42,660 bases of DNA from CAZOIA01 sp964579675. Lineage in GTDB: Bacteria; Planctomycetota; Phycisphaerae; UBA1845; PWPN01. A model generated the notes under the pieces. The model ran no database searches. It had not been told where the DNA came from and was given only the letters and a program-made list of their open reading frames with translations. Position 1 is the stretch's first letter, and every line of letters starts with the position of its first letter. Where the stretch lies: NCBI GenBank assembly GCA_964579675.1, contig CAZOIA010000020.1:1-42660 (forward strand). Direction: 5' to 3'. Positions 24,232-33,072 of the stretch are shown here, in pieces. A program made the translations under genes and the position numbers.

Positions 24232-25950
24232 TCAGCTCAGGCCACGCCGACGCCGTCGAATCAGCCCCATCCCGCTCAAGGCGAGCAGGCCCAGCGTTGC
24301 CGGCTCGGGGATGTACTCGATCTGAAGCGTGGTCGGGAGCCAGTTCACGCGCCACACCGCCTGGTCCTCCGGGCAGAGGCTCAACCCGGCGCCGGTCACG
24401 CCGTCCGTGGCCGTCAGCACGTCGAACGTCTGGCCAGGGGCCGGTGTGAACCCCTCGTCCAGGATAACGTTTAGCCAGCCGTCAAGCGTCGCGGTGCCCG
24501 TGACGGCAAGGCAGTCGTACTCGTCGCCGACCAGGCTGCCGGCAATGTCGATCTCCAGCACGGCGCTGGCCGACTGGCTGAAGTCGCCGAGGAATTCGAG
24601 GATGCCGGCGGAGTTGCCCGGGGCGGTCGTGCCGTCGTTGACCAGCGAGGCAGGATTCCACGGCGCTCCCAGCAGGGAAATCCGGCCGCTGCCAGTGAGC
24701 GTCCCGTCGGCGGCGTTGGTCAGCGTCCTGGCGTTGTAGATCTGGAGTTCGCCGTCGGCCTGGATCGTGCCGTGGTTGGTCAGGTGACACTGCACCTGGC
24801 CCCACGAGCCCTCGGACGACCGCAGCGTTTGATCCGGTCCGAGGGTGAGGGTCTTGGTGGGGGCCGAGCCCAGGTCGGTGATGTAGTTGTCGTGTGGGCT
24901 ATCGAACAAGACCGTTCCCGAGCCGTCGAGGGTGAGGCTGTCCCGGATCCGCAGTACCGCGCCGCCGTACGCGTCGGTGTCGGCCAGCCGGATCGTCGCG
25001 TTGTTGGTCGGCGGGTTGATGGCGAACACCAACTGATCACCATTGCTCACCTGCACGGTCACGTCGTTCAGCGTGACGCCCTCGAGTTCCCCAGCGTTCG
25101 TGATCGTCACGTCACCGCCGGCGCCCCCGTCGCCTTCGATGGTCCCGCCGATGACCCAGCCATGCGGCGCGCCGGGGACCGAGTTATACAGGTCCAACGT
25201 GCTGCCGCTGCCGACGCGGATAGCGCCGCCGGTGTTGGTGAGGGTGACGCCGAGCTGCACTGTGCCGCCGTTGCGGGCGCGGATGAGGCCATCGTTGGTC
25301 TTGACCTTATGGTACAGGTAAATGTAGCCCTGGTCGGCGTCGATCGTGCCATGATTGACCAGCGTCGTGCTGGCTGACCCCTTGCTGGCGGCATCGGCGG
25401 TGCGGACGGTGATGCCAGAATCCAGCGTCAGCACGGCGGCATCCGCGCTGTTGAAGAGGACGTTGCCGGTATCATTCGTCGTGAAGACGAACGCCCCGCT
25501 GCCGCAGACCTGGACATCAGCGAGGATCGCGAAGGAAGTCACGGTGCCCGCGGCCCCGAAGCGGAACTCCCCGTCCAGCACGCAATCGGCCCGGACGCGG
25601 AACATCCGGTTGAAGTTCTCGATGGAGGTCATCACCCCGCCCGCAGCCAGCGATAGGCTGTTGACCTCGATGATCCCGGTCCCGCCGCCATTGAGCACGA
25701 CGCTGTACGCGCCGATCAACACATCGTCGCTCGCGCCAGGCCAGTAGACACCGTAATCATACGGCGGGCCGATCTTGCCCCAGTTGTTGATGTACTGCTC
25801 CGGGTCCGGGTGGAACTGGATCTGCTTGGAGTCGTACCAGCCGTTGGTGTCCGCGTCATTCGTCCAGGTGAACACGCCCGCGGAAACTGTGCTGGTCAAG
25901 CTGAAACCCACGGCCACGCAGATCGCGCGGCGGCCAAAACTAGCTTTCAT
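24232..25950 (-). CDS. Exported beta-helix-like PEP-CTERM protein
   Basis: The ATG at 25950 is chosen because GGAGG precedes it (in gagaggaggacgaggca) and a signal peptide follows (RRAICVAVGFSLTSTVSAGVF); the upstream open frame lies in the leader. The 572-residue body has many Asn/Gly-rich turns of the kind seen in parallel beta-helix, autotransporter-associated repeats: LVNHGTIDADQGYIYLYHKV, LTNTGGAIRVGSGSTLDLYN, LTNHGTIQADGELQIYNA, LTNAADGTLTGSGRISLLG. A closing segment (GFTPAPGQTFDVLTA, LSLCPEDQAVWRVNW) is common at the end of such proteins. The tail is a PEP-CTERM (IPEPATLGLLALSGMGLIRRRRR). Surface location is likely; no enzymatic motif is visible. It has its own strong promoter at 26039-26067. 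Confidence 0.85.
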   Translation of the reverse strand: MKASFGRRAICVAVGFSLTSTVSAGVFTWTNDADTNGWYDSKQIQFHPDPEQYINNWGKIGPPYDYGVYWPGASDDVLIGAYSVVLNGGGTGIIEVNSLSLAAGGVMTSIENFNRMFRVRADCVLDGEFRFGAAGTVTSFAILADVQVCGSGAFVFTTNDTGNVLFNSADAAVLTLDSGITVRTADAASKGSASTTLVNHGTIDADQGYIYLYHKVKTNDGLIRARNGGTVQLGVTLTNTGGAIRVGSGSTLDLYNSVPGAPHGWVIGGTIEGDGGAGGDVTITNAGELEGVTLNDVTVQVSNGDQLVFAINPPTNNATIRLADTDAYGGAVLRIRDSLTLDGSGTVLFDSPHDNYITDLGSAPTKTLTLGPDQTLRSSEGSWGQVQCHLTNHGTIQADGELQIYNARTLTNAADGTLTGSGRISLLGAPWNPASLVNDGTTAPGNSAGILEFLGDFSQSASAVLEIDIAGSLVGDEYDCLAVTGTATLDGWLNVILDEGFTPAPGQTFDVLTATDGVTGAGLSLCPEDQAVWRVNWLPTTLQIEYIPEPATLGLLALSGMGLIRRRRRGLS

Positions 25951-26038
25951 TGCCTCGTCCTCCTCTCCCATCTCAAGGCCCTTGGAGTGGCCATCATGCG
26001 CCCCCCCGGAGGCAACTGCAGACCGAAATGTAAAAGCC

Positions 26039-26067
26039 TTTATAGCACGTTCCCCAGCAGGTGTCAA
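26039..26067 (-). promoter_or_regulatory. Strong sigma70-type promoter of the beta-helix PEP-CTERM gene
   Basis: TTGACA (26062-26067), a 17-base spacer and TATAAA (26039-26044) on the minus strand match 11 of 12 consensus positions. The -35 box overlaps the last codons of the acyltransferase gene (stop at 26064). The predicted leader is about 80 bases. Confidence 0.75.
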
Positions 26068-27041
26068 GTCCGGGTGGCCCAGTGTGCCGCTATCGCCACA
26101 TGCTGCCCGTCGCCGGTGGTGCGGCCGGCCCGGACCTCGCCCCGGGGCCGTGATTTCCACCGGCGATGAATCCACAGGTACTGCTCCGGTGCCTCGCGAA
26201 CGAAGCACTCGATAGCCCGGGTGTATTCCTGGGTGATCCAGTGGAGCTGCTTCTCGCGGCCCGCCCACTCGGCCGGGCGGATGATCCGATTGCAGCCGAC
26301 CTCGTATTCGAACCGGTTGCTCAGCCGCCGGGCATACCCCACGATGATGGGGACGTTGTACTCGATGGCAAGCAGACCGATGGACTTGTACGTGGATGCC
26401 TTCTGCCCGAAGAAGTCCACGAACTCGCCCTTCTGACCGGCGTTCTGGTCGGCAATGAAACCGAGGACACCCCCGCCTGCCAATACTTCACCGGCGGACT
26501 GCGAGGCCCCCTTCTTGTAAAGCAGCCTTAGCCCCCGTTTGGCCCGTACCTCCATAAGGAACTGGTTGAGGTAGGGATTGTCCAGAGGCCTCATGACCGC
26601 AGCCAGCGGAAACCCCAGCGCCGCCAGGGTGAAACCGATCAACTCCCAGTTGCCGTAGTGACCGGTGACCAGGATCGCGCCCCGCCGACCCAGGAGCAGG
26701 TCCAGGGCCTGATCGATATCCTTCAGGCGAACGTACCGGGACCACGTCCATTCGCTTATGAGTCGGGGGGTGAACAGGCACTCGACCGCCATCATCGTCA
26801 TCTGCTGCATGGATCGCAGGGCAAGGCGGTCGGTTTCTCGGTGGGACATCCGCGACCCATACGCGAGCCGAAGATGATTACGGGCACGCTCGCGGTGACG
26901 GGGCATTATCCCATACCAGATGCGACCCAGGAGGCGAGCGGTCTTGAGGTTCAGATTGACGGGGAACATCTGGAGGATCATCGCGATCAGACGCAGGGCG
27001 ATGTAGATGAGCCAATCGACCACAGGCCGGTGCCGGACCAT
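26064..27041 (-). CDS. LpxL/HtrB-type lipid A lauroyl acyltransferase family protein
   Basis: This family adds a secondary acyl chain to lipid A precursors on the inner face of the cytoplasmic membrane. The 325-residue product has an N-terminal hydrophobic anchor (LIYIALRLIAMILQMFPV), GRIWYGIMPRHRERARNHLRLAYG, the HxxxxE active-site motif in VTGHYGNWELIG at about 127-138, MRPLDNPYLNQFL, and ADQNAGQKGEFVDFFGQKAS (about 195-214). Length fits the family (about 300). Presence of such a gene supports a Gram-negative-type outer membrane. There is no Shine-Dalgarno site, and a TACAAT -10-like box ends 6 bases before the ATG, suggesting a leaderless start. The acyl chain and exact acceptor are unknown. 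Confidence 0.88.
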   Translation of the reverse strand: MVRHRPVVDWLIYIALRLIAMILQMFPVNLNLKTARLLGRIWYGIMPRHRERARNHLRLAYGSRMSHRETDRLALRSMQQMTMMAVECLFTPRLISEWTWSRYVRLKDIDQALDLLLGRRGAILVTGHYGNWELIGFTLAALGFPLAAVMRPLDNPYLNQFLMEVRAKRGLRLLYKKGASQSAGEVLAGGGVLGFIADQNAGQKGEFVDFFGQKASTYKSIGLLAIEYNVPIIVGYARRLSNRFEYEVGCNRIIRPAEWAGREKQLHWITQEYTRAIECFVREAPEQYLWIHRRWKSRPRGEVRAGRTTGDGQHVAIAAHWATRT

Positions 27042-27120
27042 GAGGGCATTGTAATGTGAGAATGTCGCACATCCAGAGCCTTTAGGGGCTCGGGTTGTGC
27101 ACCGGGGCCCCGGACGGAAA

Positions 27121-27151
27121 CCGGCGGGCGCCGGATCACAGCACCCGCCGG
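27121..27151 (-). terminator. Possible terminator of the 1067-residue protein gene
   Basis: ccggcggg (27121-27128) pairs with cccgccgg (27144-27151) around a 15-base loop, 65 bases past the stop at 27216. On the minus strand a short TTT follows the stem. Nearby, ccggggccccgg (27102-27113) is a perfect 12-base palindrome. Confidence 0.45.
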
Positions 27152-27215
27152 GCTAACATTTCCACAAACGACGCAACCCGGCCCCCGACCGCACTTGCAG
27201 GCCGGGCGCCGGCCA

Positions 27216-30200
27216 TCATTCGAGGTCGTCGCAGGTCTCGTCGGCCATAATCCCCGGGCCGCTCGCACAGGCCTCGAACCTGCTGATGTCCTGCTGATCG
27301 ATGGCGCCGTCCCTCACCGGGGGCTCGCCGCCTTGCGGCTCTTCAGGCCGGTCGAAACACACGCAGTAGGCGGGATCCTCGGGAATCGGCGGGTTACCCG
27401 GAGCCGGACCGGTGATGCAGGCCTCCAACGCGCCGAAGTCCTCCTGGTCCACGTCACCGTCTTCGTCGGCATCGGCGAACGGGTCATGGCAGCCCGCACC
27501 CAACTCGATGATGACGTTGTCCGTGTGCAGGGCATGGTCACAACTGCCGGCAACGCTGAGATCCATCGTGATCACCACCGTGACCTTGTCTCCGCTCGCC
27601 GTCCCGCCGACTGTCTCGGCTTCCCACGCGCCGGGAGAACTGCTCCCATTGGCGTTGTCAATCACCGCCGAATCGAGTTCGGCCCCGGTCAGCTCGTCAC
27701 CGTCCAGCAGCTTGAGCGTGCCCGTATGAGGGTCGCAGCCCGCGTCCGTTCCCCCGGTGAACGAGGCGGTCACCGAGACACTCTGGCCGTACTGCACCGC
27801 GAACGTCTGGAAGAAGCTGAGCCGGGTGCCGGAGCCAGAGTACGGCAGACCCGCGAAATGGTCGCCCTCGGGCAGCGGACAGGGGGCGGTGTGCAGACCG
27901 GTGTCCCGGGACAGGTCCGCCTGCCCGGTAGGTTCGTCCCAGTTCAGCGGTCGGGACTTGTCGGGCGTCCGGCCCGGGTTCAGGCTACCTCCGACGCACC
28001 AGGCATCCGTCGGCTCGCCGGTGACCGTCCCCGTCTCGAAGCCGGTGTTGTCCGGGGCAGGCAGATACACCAGGAACACGCGGTCGAGGGAGCCGACACC
28101 CGGGCACTGATGCTCGGGCACGAGGTTGTACCGGCCCATCTGGGCACCGGTCAGGTCGAAAGTAGCATCACGCGTGGTGGCCCCGGGCCCGGCTGGTCCG
28201 AGTGAGCCCGCGATCTCCCAGCCCCCCCCGCTCCGAACGAGCTTGACTCCTGAGAGGGTGTCCAGGTCCGTGCCGGTGATGGTGAGCGTCAGGTCGGTCT
28301 CGGTGTTCACGCCGCTGCCGGTATCGATCGAGGCCAGGGTGGCCAGGGGAATCGGGCAGACCACCTCGAACGCCGCCACCAGGGCGTCATCCACGAAACA
28401 CCCGTTCTGGATGACGATCACGTCGTAGAGGCCGAGGGGAACACCGGTCAGGTCGACGTCGCAACTGATGTTGTCACCCGCCGGGCTGACCTCTACGTTC
28501 TGAGCGACAATCGTGGTCAGGTTGCCCTGGCGGAACAGCACGATCGGCGTCCCGGAGTATCCACTGCCGGGGATGTCGGTGATATGGACGGTGGTGCCGA
28601 CATCGCCGTTGCTCGGCGTGATCGTCCCATCGACGGTCGGCGGGTTGACACACTGCTCGACCTGCATGTCGTCGCCATACGACGCGTGAGGCGGATCGCC
28701 ATCCACGAAGACGCGCCACCCGACCGTCATGAGGTCGCCGGTCGGTCGCCCGCCGATCGCGTTGAACGTCCAGTCGTAGGACCCCCCGCTGCTGCTCCCG
28801 TAGACCTGCGTCCGCGCCAAGAGGTTACCGGCTCCGGTGCCGTCGCGCATCTCCATGTGGATCGTGTTGTTCCCGCCGCCGGCGAAATACCCGGAGAAGG
28901 TGTACTGCTCGTTCGGGGAGACCTCGAACGTCTGGAAAATGAAGTTCTCAGGAGAGCTGGAGCCGTCGGCGTCCGACGCGGTGGCGGCATAGTGCCAGCC
29001 GTCGGGTGGCCACTGCCCCCCCGGTTTGTCACAACTCGGCAGGAACGGCGCCCCGGCCGGCAGATCGTCCCGGAACAGCTTCGTGATCCCGCCGTAGCTG
29101 TTGATCTCAACCGCATCCCACCAGATGGCCGGGCCCTGAGGCAGAACCGGACACGCGTTGTAGCCGGGATCCTGTTGTTCGAAGCTGCCGTTGCGGAACG
29201 GGCCCGAAGCGAGGACGTACGCCACCGCCGCCAGGGCATTGCCCCCGCAACCCGCGACTTCCACAACCACGCTCCGATTCCCGTACGGCGCATCGGGAGG
29301 GATATCGAGCGTACAATACAGATAATCGCTGGTCTGCACTTGAACGTCCGTAGCCTCGATGTCAGGCACGTCGTCGCCTTCCAACCTCACGGTTGTCTGG
29401 CCGGCCATGAACCCCGACCCGTTGATCACGATCGAGTCCTGGTAGGTCGTACCCCTGAAAAGCATGTTCGGAGAGAAGGCGCTAACGGTGGGGGGCGTGC
29501 ACGGCGGATCCTCCAACTCCACCAGCGAGACATCGTTGACGTGCATGGCATAGCTATTGCCGCCGGTGTCTACCGCCCGCAGGACGACGGTCATCTCGGT
29601 ACCGGACGGCGAGCCGGCAACGGCAAAGGGGAGCCAGTTGTACTTGCCGCCGCTTTCGAGCGTCACCGTCGTCTCGGCGATCAACCCGGCTTGTGGATCG
29701 GTGCCGTCATGGACCTCCGCGTTGTAGGTGCACGCGGGTGCGTAGTCGCCGATGGTCCACACGCCCGTCAACAGGTAGGTCTTCGTGGGATCGAGCCCGA
29801 TCACCGTTTGGTAGATGTACTGCTGCCCCCCCGAGCCCTGCAGACTCGCGTGCTCACCGTCGGGGCACGCGTTGGCTGAGCCGTACGGCCCAGGGATGAA
29901 CACGTCACCGTTGCGCCGGCGGTTGCTGCCCTCCCACCCGATGATCACGGCGTGATTCTGCCGGCATTTCTCGTTGAAGTCGTCGATCTGGAGTCGCGCC
30001 CCGCTGCCGCCGTCGGCACTGCTGCTGTTCTGGGCGCCGTTGCCGCCGGCGCCGTCCCAGGTCAGCAGAACGTCGGGGTGTTCGTTGGGTACGCCGACGT
30101 TATCCGTCTCCGCCGTCGCGGGCGAGAGCCCATCGGCGTTGATCGCCGCAGCCAGTTGCGTCGCAGCGTTGTCCGCAGACGGGTCACCGACGACGTCGAC

Positions 30201-30419
30201 AAGGATGTTCGGGGGCGTCACCCCGTTGCCCGCCACGTCGAACTCATAGATGCGATTCGCCCCGGCGGTGTCGATCGCCACCCAGTCACCGTCCACCACC
30301 GGCTGTCTGATCCTGAGCCTGGCGAAGGCGGGGTCCTGGAAACTCGGGTTCAGCAAGAGGTTCCCGAAGCCGGTGGAACAGGTTGCCAGCACGGCCAGCA
30401 CGGTCACACCCTGACGCAT
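27216..30419 (-). CDS. Large exported protein with alternating jelly-roll and IPT/TIG-like domains and twin calcium-loop end
   Basis: The 1067-residue product has a signal peptide (VTVLAVLATCSTGFG) and a PEP-like LLLNPSFQDP opening. Three lectin-like beta units can be seen at about 185-310 (YIYQTVIGLDPTKTYLLTG), 405-590 (FIFQTFEVSPNEQYTFSGYF) and 795-985 (SFFQTFAVQYGQSVSVTASF). Between them are three IPT/TIG-like domains at about 315-405 (VSAFSPNMLFRG, INGSGF), 600-690 (ITPSNGDVGTTVHITDIPGSG) and 690-790 (DLTLTITGTDLDTLSGVKLV). The end (about 990-1067) has the calcium-loop module DADEDGDVDQEDFGALEAC and a second, altered loop DGAIDQQDISRFEAC, spaced more widely than in the 1614-7328 proteins. 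There is no visible catalytic motif. It is probably an extracellular binding protein, with a strong promoter at 30609-30637. Confidence 0.82.
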   Translation of the reverse strand: MRQGVTVLAVLATCSTGFGNLLLNPSFQDPAFARLRIRQPVVDGDWVAIDTAGANRIYEFDVAGNGVTPPNILVDVVGDPSADNAATQLAAAINADGLSPATAETDNVGVPNEHPDVLLTWDGAGGNGAQNSSSADGGSGARLQIDDFNEKCRQNHAVIIGWEGSNRRRNGDVFIPGPYGSANACPDGEHASLQGSGGQQYIYQTVIGLDPTKTYLLTGVWTIGDYAPACTYNAEVHDGTDPQAGLIAETTVTLESGGKYNWLPFAVAGSPSGTEMTVVLRAVDTGGNSYAMHVNDVSLVELEDPPCTPPTVSAFSPNMLFRGTTYQDSIVINGSGFMAGQTTVRLEGDDVPDIEATDVQVQTSDYLYCTLDIPPDAPYGNRSVVVEVAGCGGNALAAVAYVLASGPFRNGSFEQQDPGYNACPVLPQGPAIWWDAVEINSYGGITKLFRDDLPAGAPFLPSCDKPGGQWPPDGWHYAATASDADGSSSPENFIFQTFEVSPNEQYTFSGYFAGGGNNTIHMEMRDGTGAGNLLARTQVYGSSSGGSYDWTFNAIGGRPTGDLMTVGWRVFVDGDPPHASYGDDMQVEQCVNPPTVDGTITPSNGDVGTTVHITDIPGSGYSGTPIVLFRQGNLTTIVAQNVEVSPAGDNISCDVDLTGVPLGLYDVIVIQNGCFVDDALVAAFEVVCPIPLATLASIDTGSGVNTETDLTLTITGTDLDTLSGVKLVRSGGGWEIAGSLGPAGPGATTRDATFDLTGAQMGRYNLVPEHQCPGVGSLDRVFLVYLPAPDNTGFETGTVTGEPTDAWCVGGSLNPGRTPDKSRPLNWDEPTGQADLSRDTGLHTAPCPLPEGDHFAGLPYSGSGTRLSFFQTFAVQYGQSVSVTASFTGGTDAGCDPHTGTLKLLDGDELTGAELDSAVIDNANGSSSPGAWEAETVGGTASGDKVTVVITMDLSVAGSCDHALHTDNVIIELGAGCHDPFADADEDGDVDQEDFGALEACITGPAPGNPPIPEDPAYCVCFDRPEEPQGGEPPVRDGAIDQQDISRFEACASGPGIMADETCDDLE

Positions 30420-30608
30420 TTTTTGCCCCTTTCTTCCGGGATGGGCACGGGCTTCAAACGCCCGTTGTCCACCTCAAACCACAAATGACGCTTCACACTG
30501 CAAACGGCACTAGATCATGAGTCCGAACGGGACTCGGCAAAAGCTCTGGCCGCCCCGTTGCGTTGGCTGCGAACACAAAACCCCGCCAACCAAACCCCGG
30601 TTGAGCGT

Positions 30609-30637
30609 ATCATAATGCAACCCGCCCGCCCTGTCAA
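30609..30637 (-). promoter_or_regulatory. Strong sigma70-type promoter of the 1067-residue protein gene
   Basis: TTGACA (30632-30637), a 17-base GC-rich spacer and TATGAT (30609-30614) on the minus strand match 11 of 12 consensus positions, upstream of the ATG at 30419. Confidence 0.75.
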
Positions 30638-30846
30638 AGAGATGCCGCGGCGATCACCGCCGGTTGCGGTTGGGGACGGGCGCCAAGCCTGGCGTTGAAG
30701 ATCCCTAAGACCTTGAGTATCCTTGGTTTACCTTTGTTGTGCTTTGATTCGCCTTAGGCTGGCACGCGTGGTCCGGAGGTCCCTGGCTGGTCGAGCCCAC
30801 TCCGGCGGGAAATGTTCGGACCGCGCAGGTTTTGCCAAAAAAGGCC

Positions 30847-30875
30847 TTGACAAGCTCCCGCAATGCTGGTAGATT
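30847..30875 (+). promoter_or_regulatory. Strong sigma70-type promoter of the PEP-CTERM gene at 31100
   Basis: TTGACA (30847-30852), a 17-base spacer and TAGATT (30870-30875) match 10 of 12 consensus positions. The likely start site is near 30882. Confidence 0.7.
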
Positions 30876-31099
30876 AAGCCCTTAGGAGCATGGAAAAGCT
30901 GGAGACCACTCTTCAGTTCTTCTACCGTCATCGGCGAGAGAGAGGTTTGAGACAGGCGGCCGCCCATCCGGTTGTTGCCGGGTTGGGGGGCAACGCCACG
31001 GATCGCCAGAGCAGCCGGTGCGGACCGTGTGTCGCTGATCAGCCGCCGGCCTGTTCGGAATGCATTCGATCACGTCCTTTTCGGAAAAGGAGGAGAAGA

Positions 31100-31822
31100 A
31101 TGAAACCTCATAAAGCGTTAGTGGGTTTGGCGGTGCTCGGACTCGCAGTGCCGGGCCTGGCGGTTCAGGTCCAATGGAGCGACTTTGAGGTAGGCACGAA
31201 CTACGGCCTGGGGCCGGTGGGAGAGAACCTGGTAGCTCCGGCCGGGTATGGCCCGCCGTCGAGCTACGGCCTGAACACCACGATTAAGACCATGAACAGC
31301 AGTTCGCAACAGTACACTGTGCCGCCGGAAGCCTACCATATGAATCCCGACGGTGAGGGCTGGATGATCCCGGACGACGGCGGCGGCACGTTCGAGGCGA
31401 CCGATTGGCGGCAATACGTGCAGGATCTGGGCGGGCCCGCGCCGGATCCGGATTCACCGTGCAAGTTCATCGCCGACGTTCGCATCGACGTCGACACACC
31501 GGCTGAATACGACATCATGAAATCGTTTTTCCTCAGCAATGCTCCGAGCCCGACCATCAACGAGTTCGATCCGCTGGACAACCCGGCGCACAACTTCGGG
31601 GAGTGGTATCAGGACTTCACGTTCCTGGAAACCGCGTTTGATGGGAACGGCGACCTCGCTTTCATCCTGATCCTGGTTGACAAGTTCGTGATCAACAATC
31701 CGTTCACGACGAGCACCGCCAATTACTACATGGATAACCTGCGGATCGAGTACGTTCCCGAGCCGGTGAGTCTGGTGCTGTTTGGCCTCGGCGGCTTGGC
31801 GTTGCTTCGTCGCCGGCGTTAG
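31100..31822 (+). CDS. PEP-CTERM exported protein
   Basis: The ATG at 31100 follows AGGAG (31091-31095) and begins a signal peptide (ALVGLAVLGLAVPGLAVQ). The 240-residue product ends in PEP-CTERM form (VPEPVSLVLFGLGGLALLRRRR). The body (about 22-215) is acidic and beta-like, with no Cys pairs and no recognised domain; segments such as FIADVRIDVDTPAEYDIMKSF and NYYMDNLRIEYVPEP resemble the closing strands of many PEP-CTERM proteins that carry a carbohydrate-binding-like sandwich. A clean terminator follows at 31866-31896, so it is monocistronic. The role is unknown beyond export and exosortase-type processing inferred from the tail. Confidence 0.85.
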   Translation: MKPHKALVGLAVLGLAVPGLAVQVQWSDFEVGTNYGLGPVGENLVAPAGYGPPSSYGLNTTIKTMNSSSQQYTVPPEAYHMNPDGEGWMIPDDGGGTFEATDWRQYVQDLGGPAPDPDSPCKFIADVRIDVDTPAEYDIMKSFFLSNAPSPTINEFDPLDNPAHNFGEWYQDFTFLETAFDGNGDLAFILILVDKFVINNPFTTSTANYYMDNLRIEYVPEPVSLVLFGLGGLALLRRRR

Positions 31823-31865
31823 TGGTTGTAGCGACACGAGGTCGCAAGCTTTGTCAGGTTGCGAG

Positions 31866-31905
31866 AAGGGCCCGCTGATCCTCTCGGCGGGCCCTTTCTA
31901 TCTTC
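31866..31905 (+). terminator. Intrinsic terminator after the PEP-CTERM gene
   Basis: aagggcccgc (31866-31875) pairs perfectly with gcgggccctt (31887-31896) around an 11-base loop, and a T-rich run (ttctatctt) follows. It lies 44 bases after the stop. Confidence 0.85.
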
Positions 31906-32007
31906 CGGGGCGGTTGGCAGGGCCGAGAATCCTTGCCCACTTTCTCGCCCCACGTGCCGGAAGAGGATTCCCGGCACCACATGTGTTGAACGTCTCTAGC
32001 CGGGGCG

Positions 32008-33036
32008 TCAGACCTTTCCTTTCTTCTCCTCGACGAACTCGTAGCTTTTGCGGATCACCTGCAACACGCGGATCCCGTCCCGGTAGCTCTGCAGCGGTGG
32101 GGACCCCCGTTCGATGCAGTCGATGAAGTGGGCGATCTCGGCCTGGAACGTGTTGACCTCGCCGAAGGTCATCTTCGCCGGCTCGCCGAACCGCACGGGC
32201 TTGAGGAACAGCTCGTTGGGGGTGCCGAAGAGTTCGCCGCGCTCGGCCACGACGTGAAACGGATAGTGGCCAAAGGGCTTCTCCATCGCCCAACTGGTGC
32301 GGATCAGGCCGGTGATACCGTTCTCGAACCCGATCAGAACCGTGCCGGTGTCCTCGGCCCGCATGTGCTTGTTGCGGTAGGTGCCGGTGACGGCGGCGAC
32401 GTGCGCCGGTTCGCTCCCGGCCAGGAACAGGAGGCGATAGGTGGGATGGTAGCCGGTGTCGATGAGCTCGCCGCCGCCCATCTTCCCGGTGTCAGCCCGC
32501 CAGCTCCCGGGGGCGACGGCGGTCCAGGGCTCGGTTCCGGGCAACGCCCCGGGCGCCGGGAGCCCCATGATGAAGCAGTCCTCCGAGATGATCGTGTAGA
32601 TCTCACCGAGCTGACCTTCCGTGATCAGGCGCTTCGCTTCCAGCAGGGCCGGGTAGAACGCCTGGTTGTGGGCGCTCATGCCGATGAGCTTCGAGCCTTC
32701 CATCGCCTTGTCGATGTCGCCCGCCTGATCGAGCGTCATGCAGAGTGGTTTCTCGCAGATCCAGTGGAGCCCCTTGGCGATGGCGGTCATGACGCAAGGG
32801 TGATGCAGGTGATGCGGCAAACAGATGTCCACCGCATCGAGCTTCTCCTGCTCCATCATCCTATTGAAATCGTCATAGTCGCGGGCTCCGGGAACATGTT
32901 GCTTGAACCAGGCCCGGTTCTCGGCCGACACGTCGGCCAGGGCCACCAGTTCCGCTCGATCCCGGCTCACCTCGAAGCCGCTCCAGTGCGCCCGGGCAAT
33001 GCCCCCGCAACCGATCAATCCAACACGAAGTGCCAT
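32008..33036 (-). CDS. Gfo/Idh/MocA-family NAD(P)-dependent oxidoreductase
   Basis: The family oxidises or reduces sugars, inositols and related compounds with NAD(P) in the cytoplasm. The 342-residue protein starts with the Rossmann loop LRVGLIGCGGIARAHWSGF, has the DAVDICLPHHLHHP segment at about 68-81, the conserved EKP motif with catalytic Lys (CEKPLCMTLDQA, about 94-105), and a C-terminal substrate domain with GGGELIDTGYHPTYRLLFL carrying the typical Gly-Asp/Thr-His pattern. GGGAGA lies at good spacing before the ATG. It begins 36 bases after the GH78 gene, so the two are probably cotranscribed and this enzyme may act on rhamnose or on a sugar released with it. Substrate is inferred from context only. 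Confidence 0.88.
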   Translation of the reverse strand: MALRVGLIGCGGIARAHWSGFEVSRDRAELVALADVSAENRAWFKQHVPGARDYDDFNRMMEQEKLDAVDICLPHHLHHPCVMTAIAKGLHWICEKPLCMTLDQAGDIDKAMEGSKLIGMSAHNQAFYPALLEAKRLITEGQLGEIYTIISEDCFIMGLPAPGALPGTEPWTAVAPGSWRADTGKMGGGELIDTGYHPTYRLLFLAGSEPAHVAAVTGTYRNKHMRAEDTGTVLIGFENGITGLIRTSWAMEKPFGHYPFHVVAERGELFGTPNELFLKPVRFGEPAKMTFGEVNTFQAEIAHFIDCIERGSPPLQSYRDGIRVLQVIRKSYEFVEEKKGKV

Positions 33037-33072
33037 CGAAACGATCTCCCAGCGTGATTGTGTGATTCAGCG

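Larger units (their letters stand above)
30420..31099. other. Divergent intergenic region with two promoters and two leaders
   Basis: No gene is supported in these 680 bases. It contains the minus-strand promoter at 30609-30637 with a leader of about 180 bases to the ATG at 30419, and the plus-strand promoter at 30847-30875 with a leader of about 218 bases to the ATG at 31100. A frame open from 30890 in the plus leader is probably untranslated: it lacks a signal peptide at its start, whereas one begins at 31100. Confidence 0.55.
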
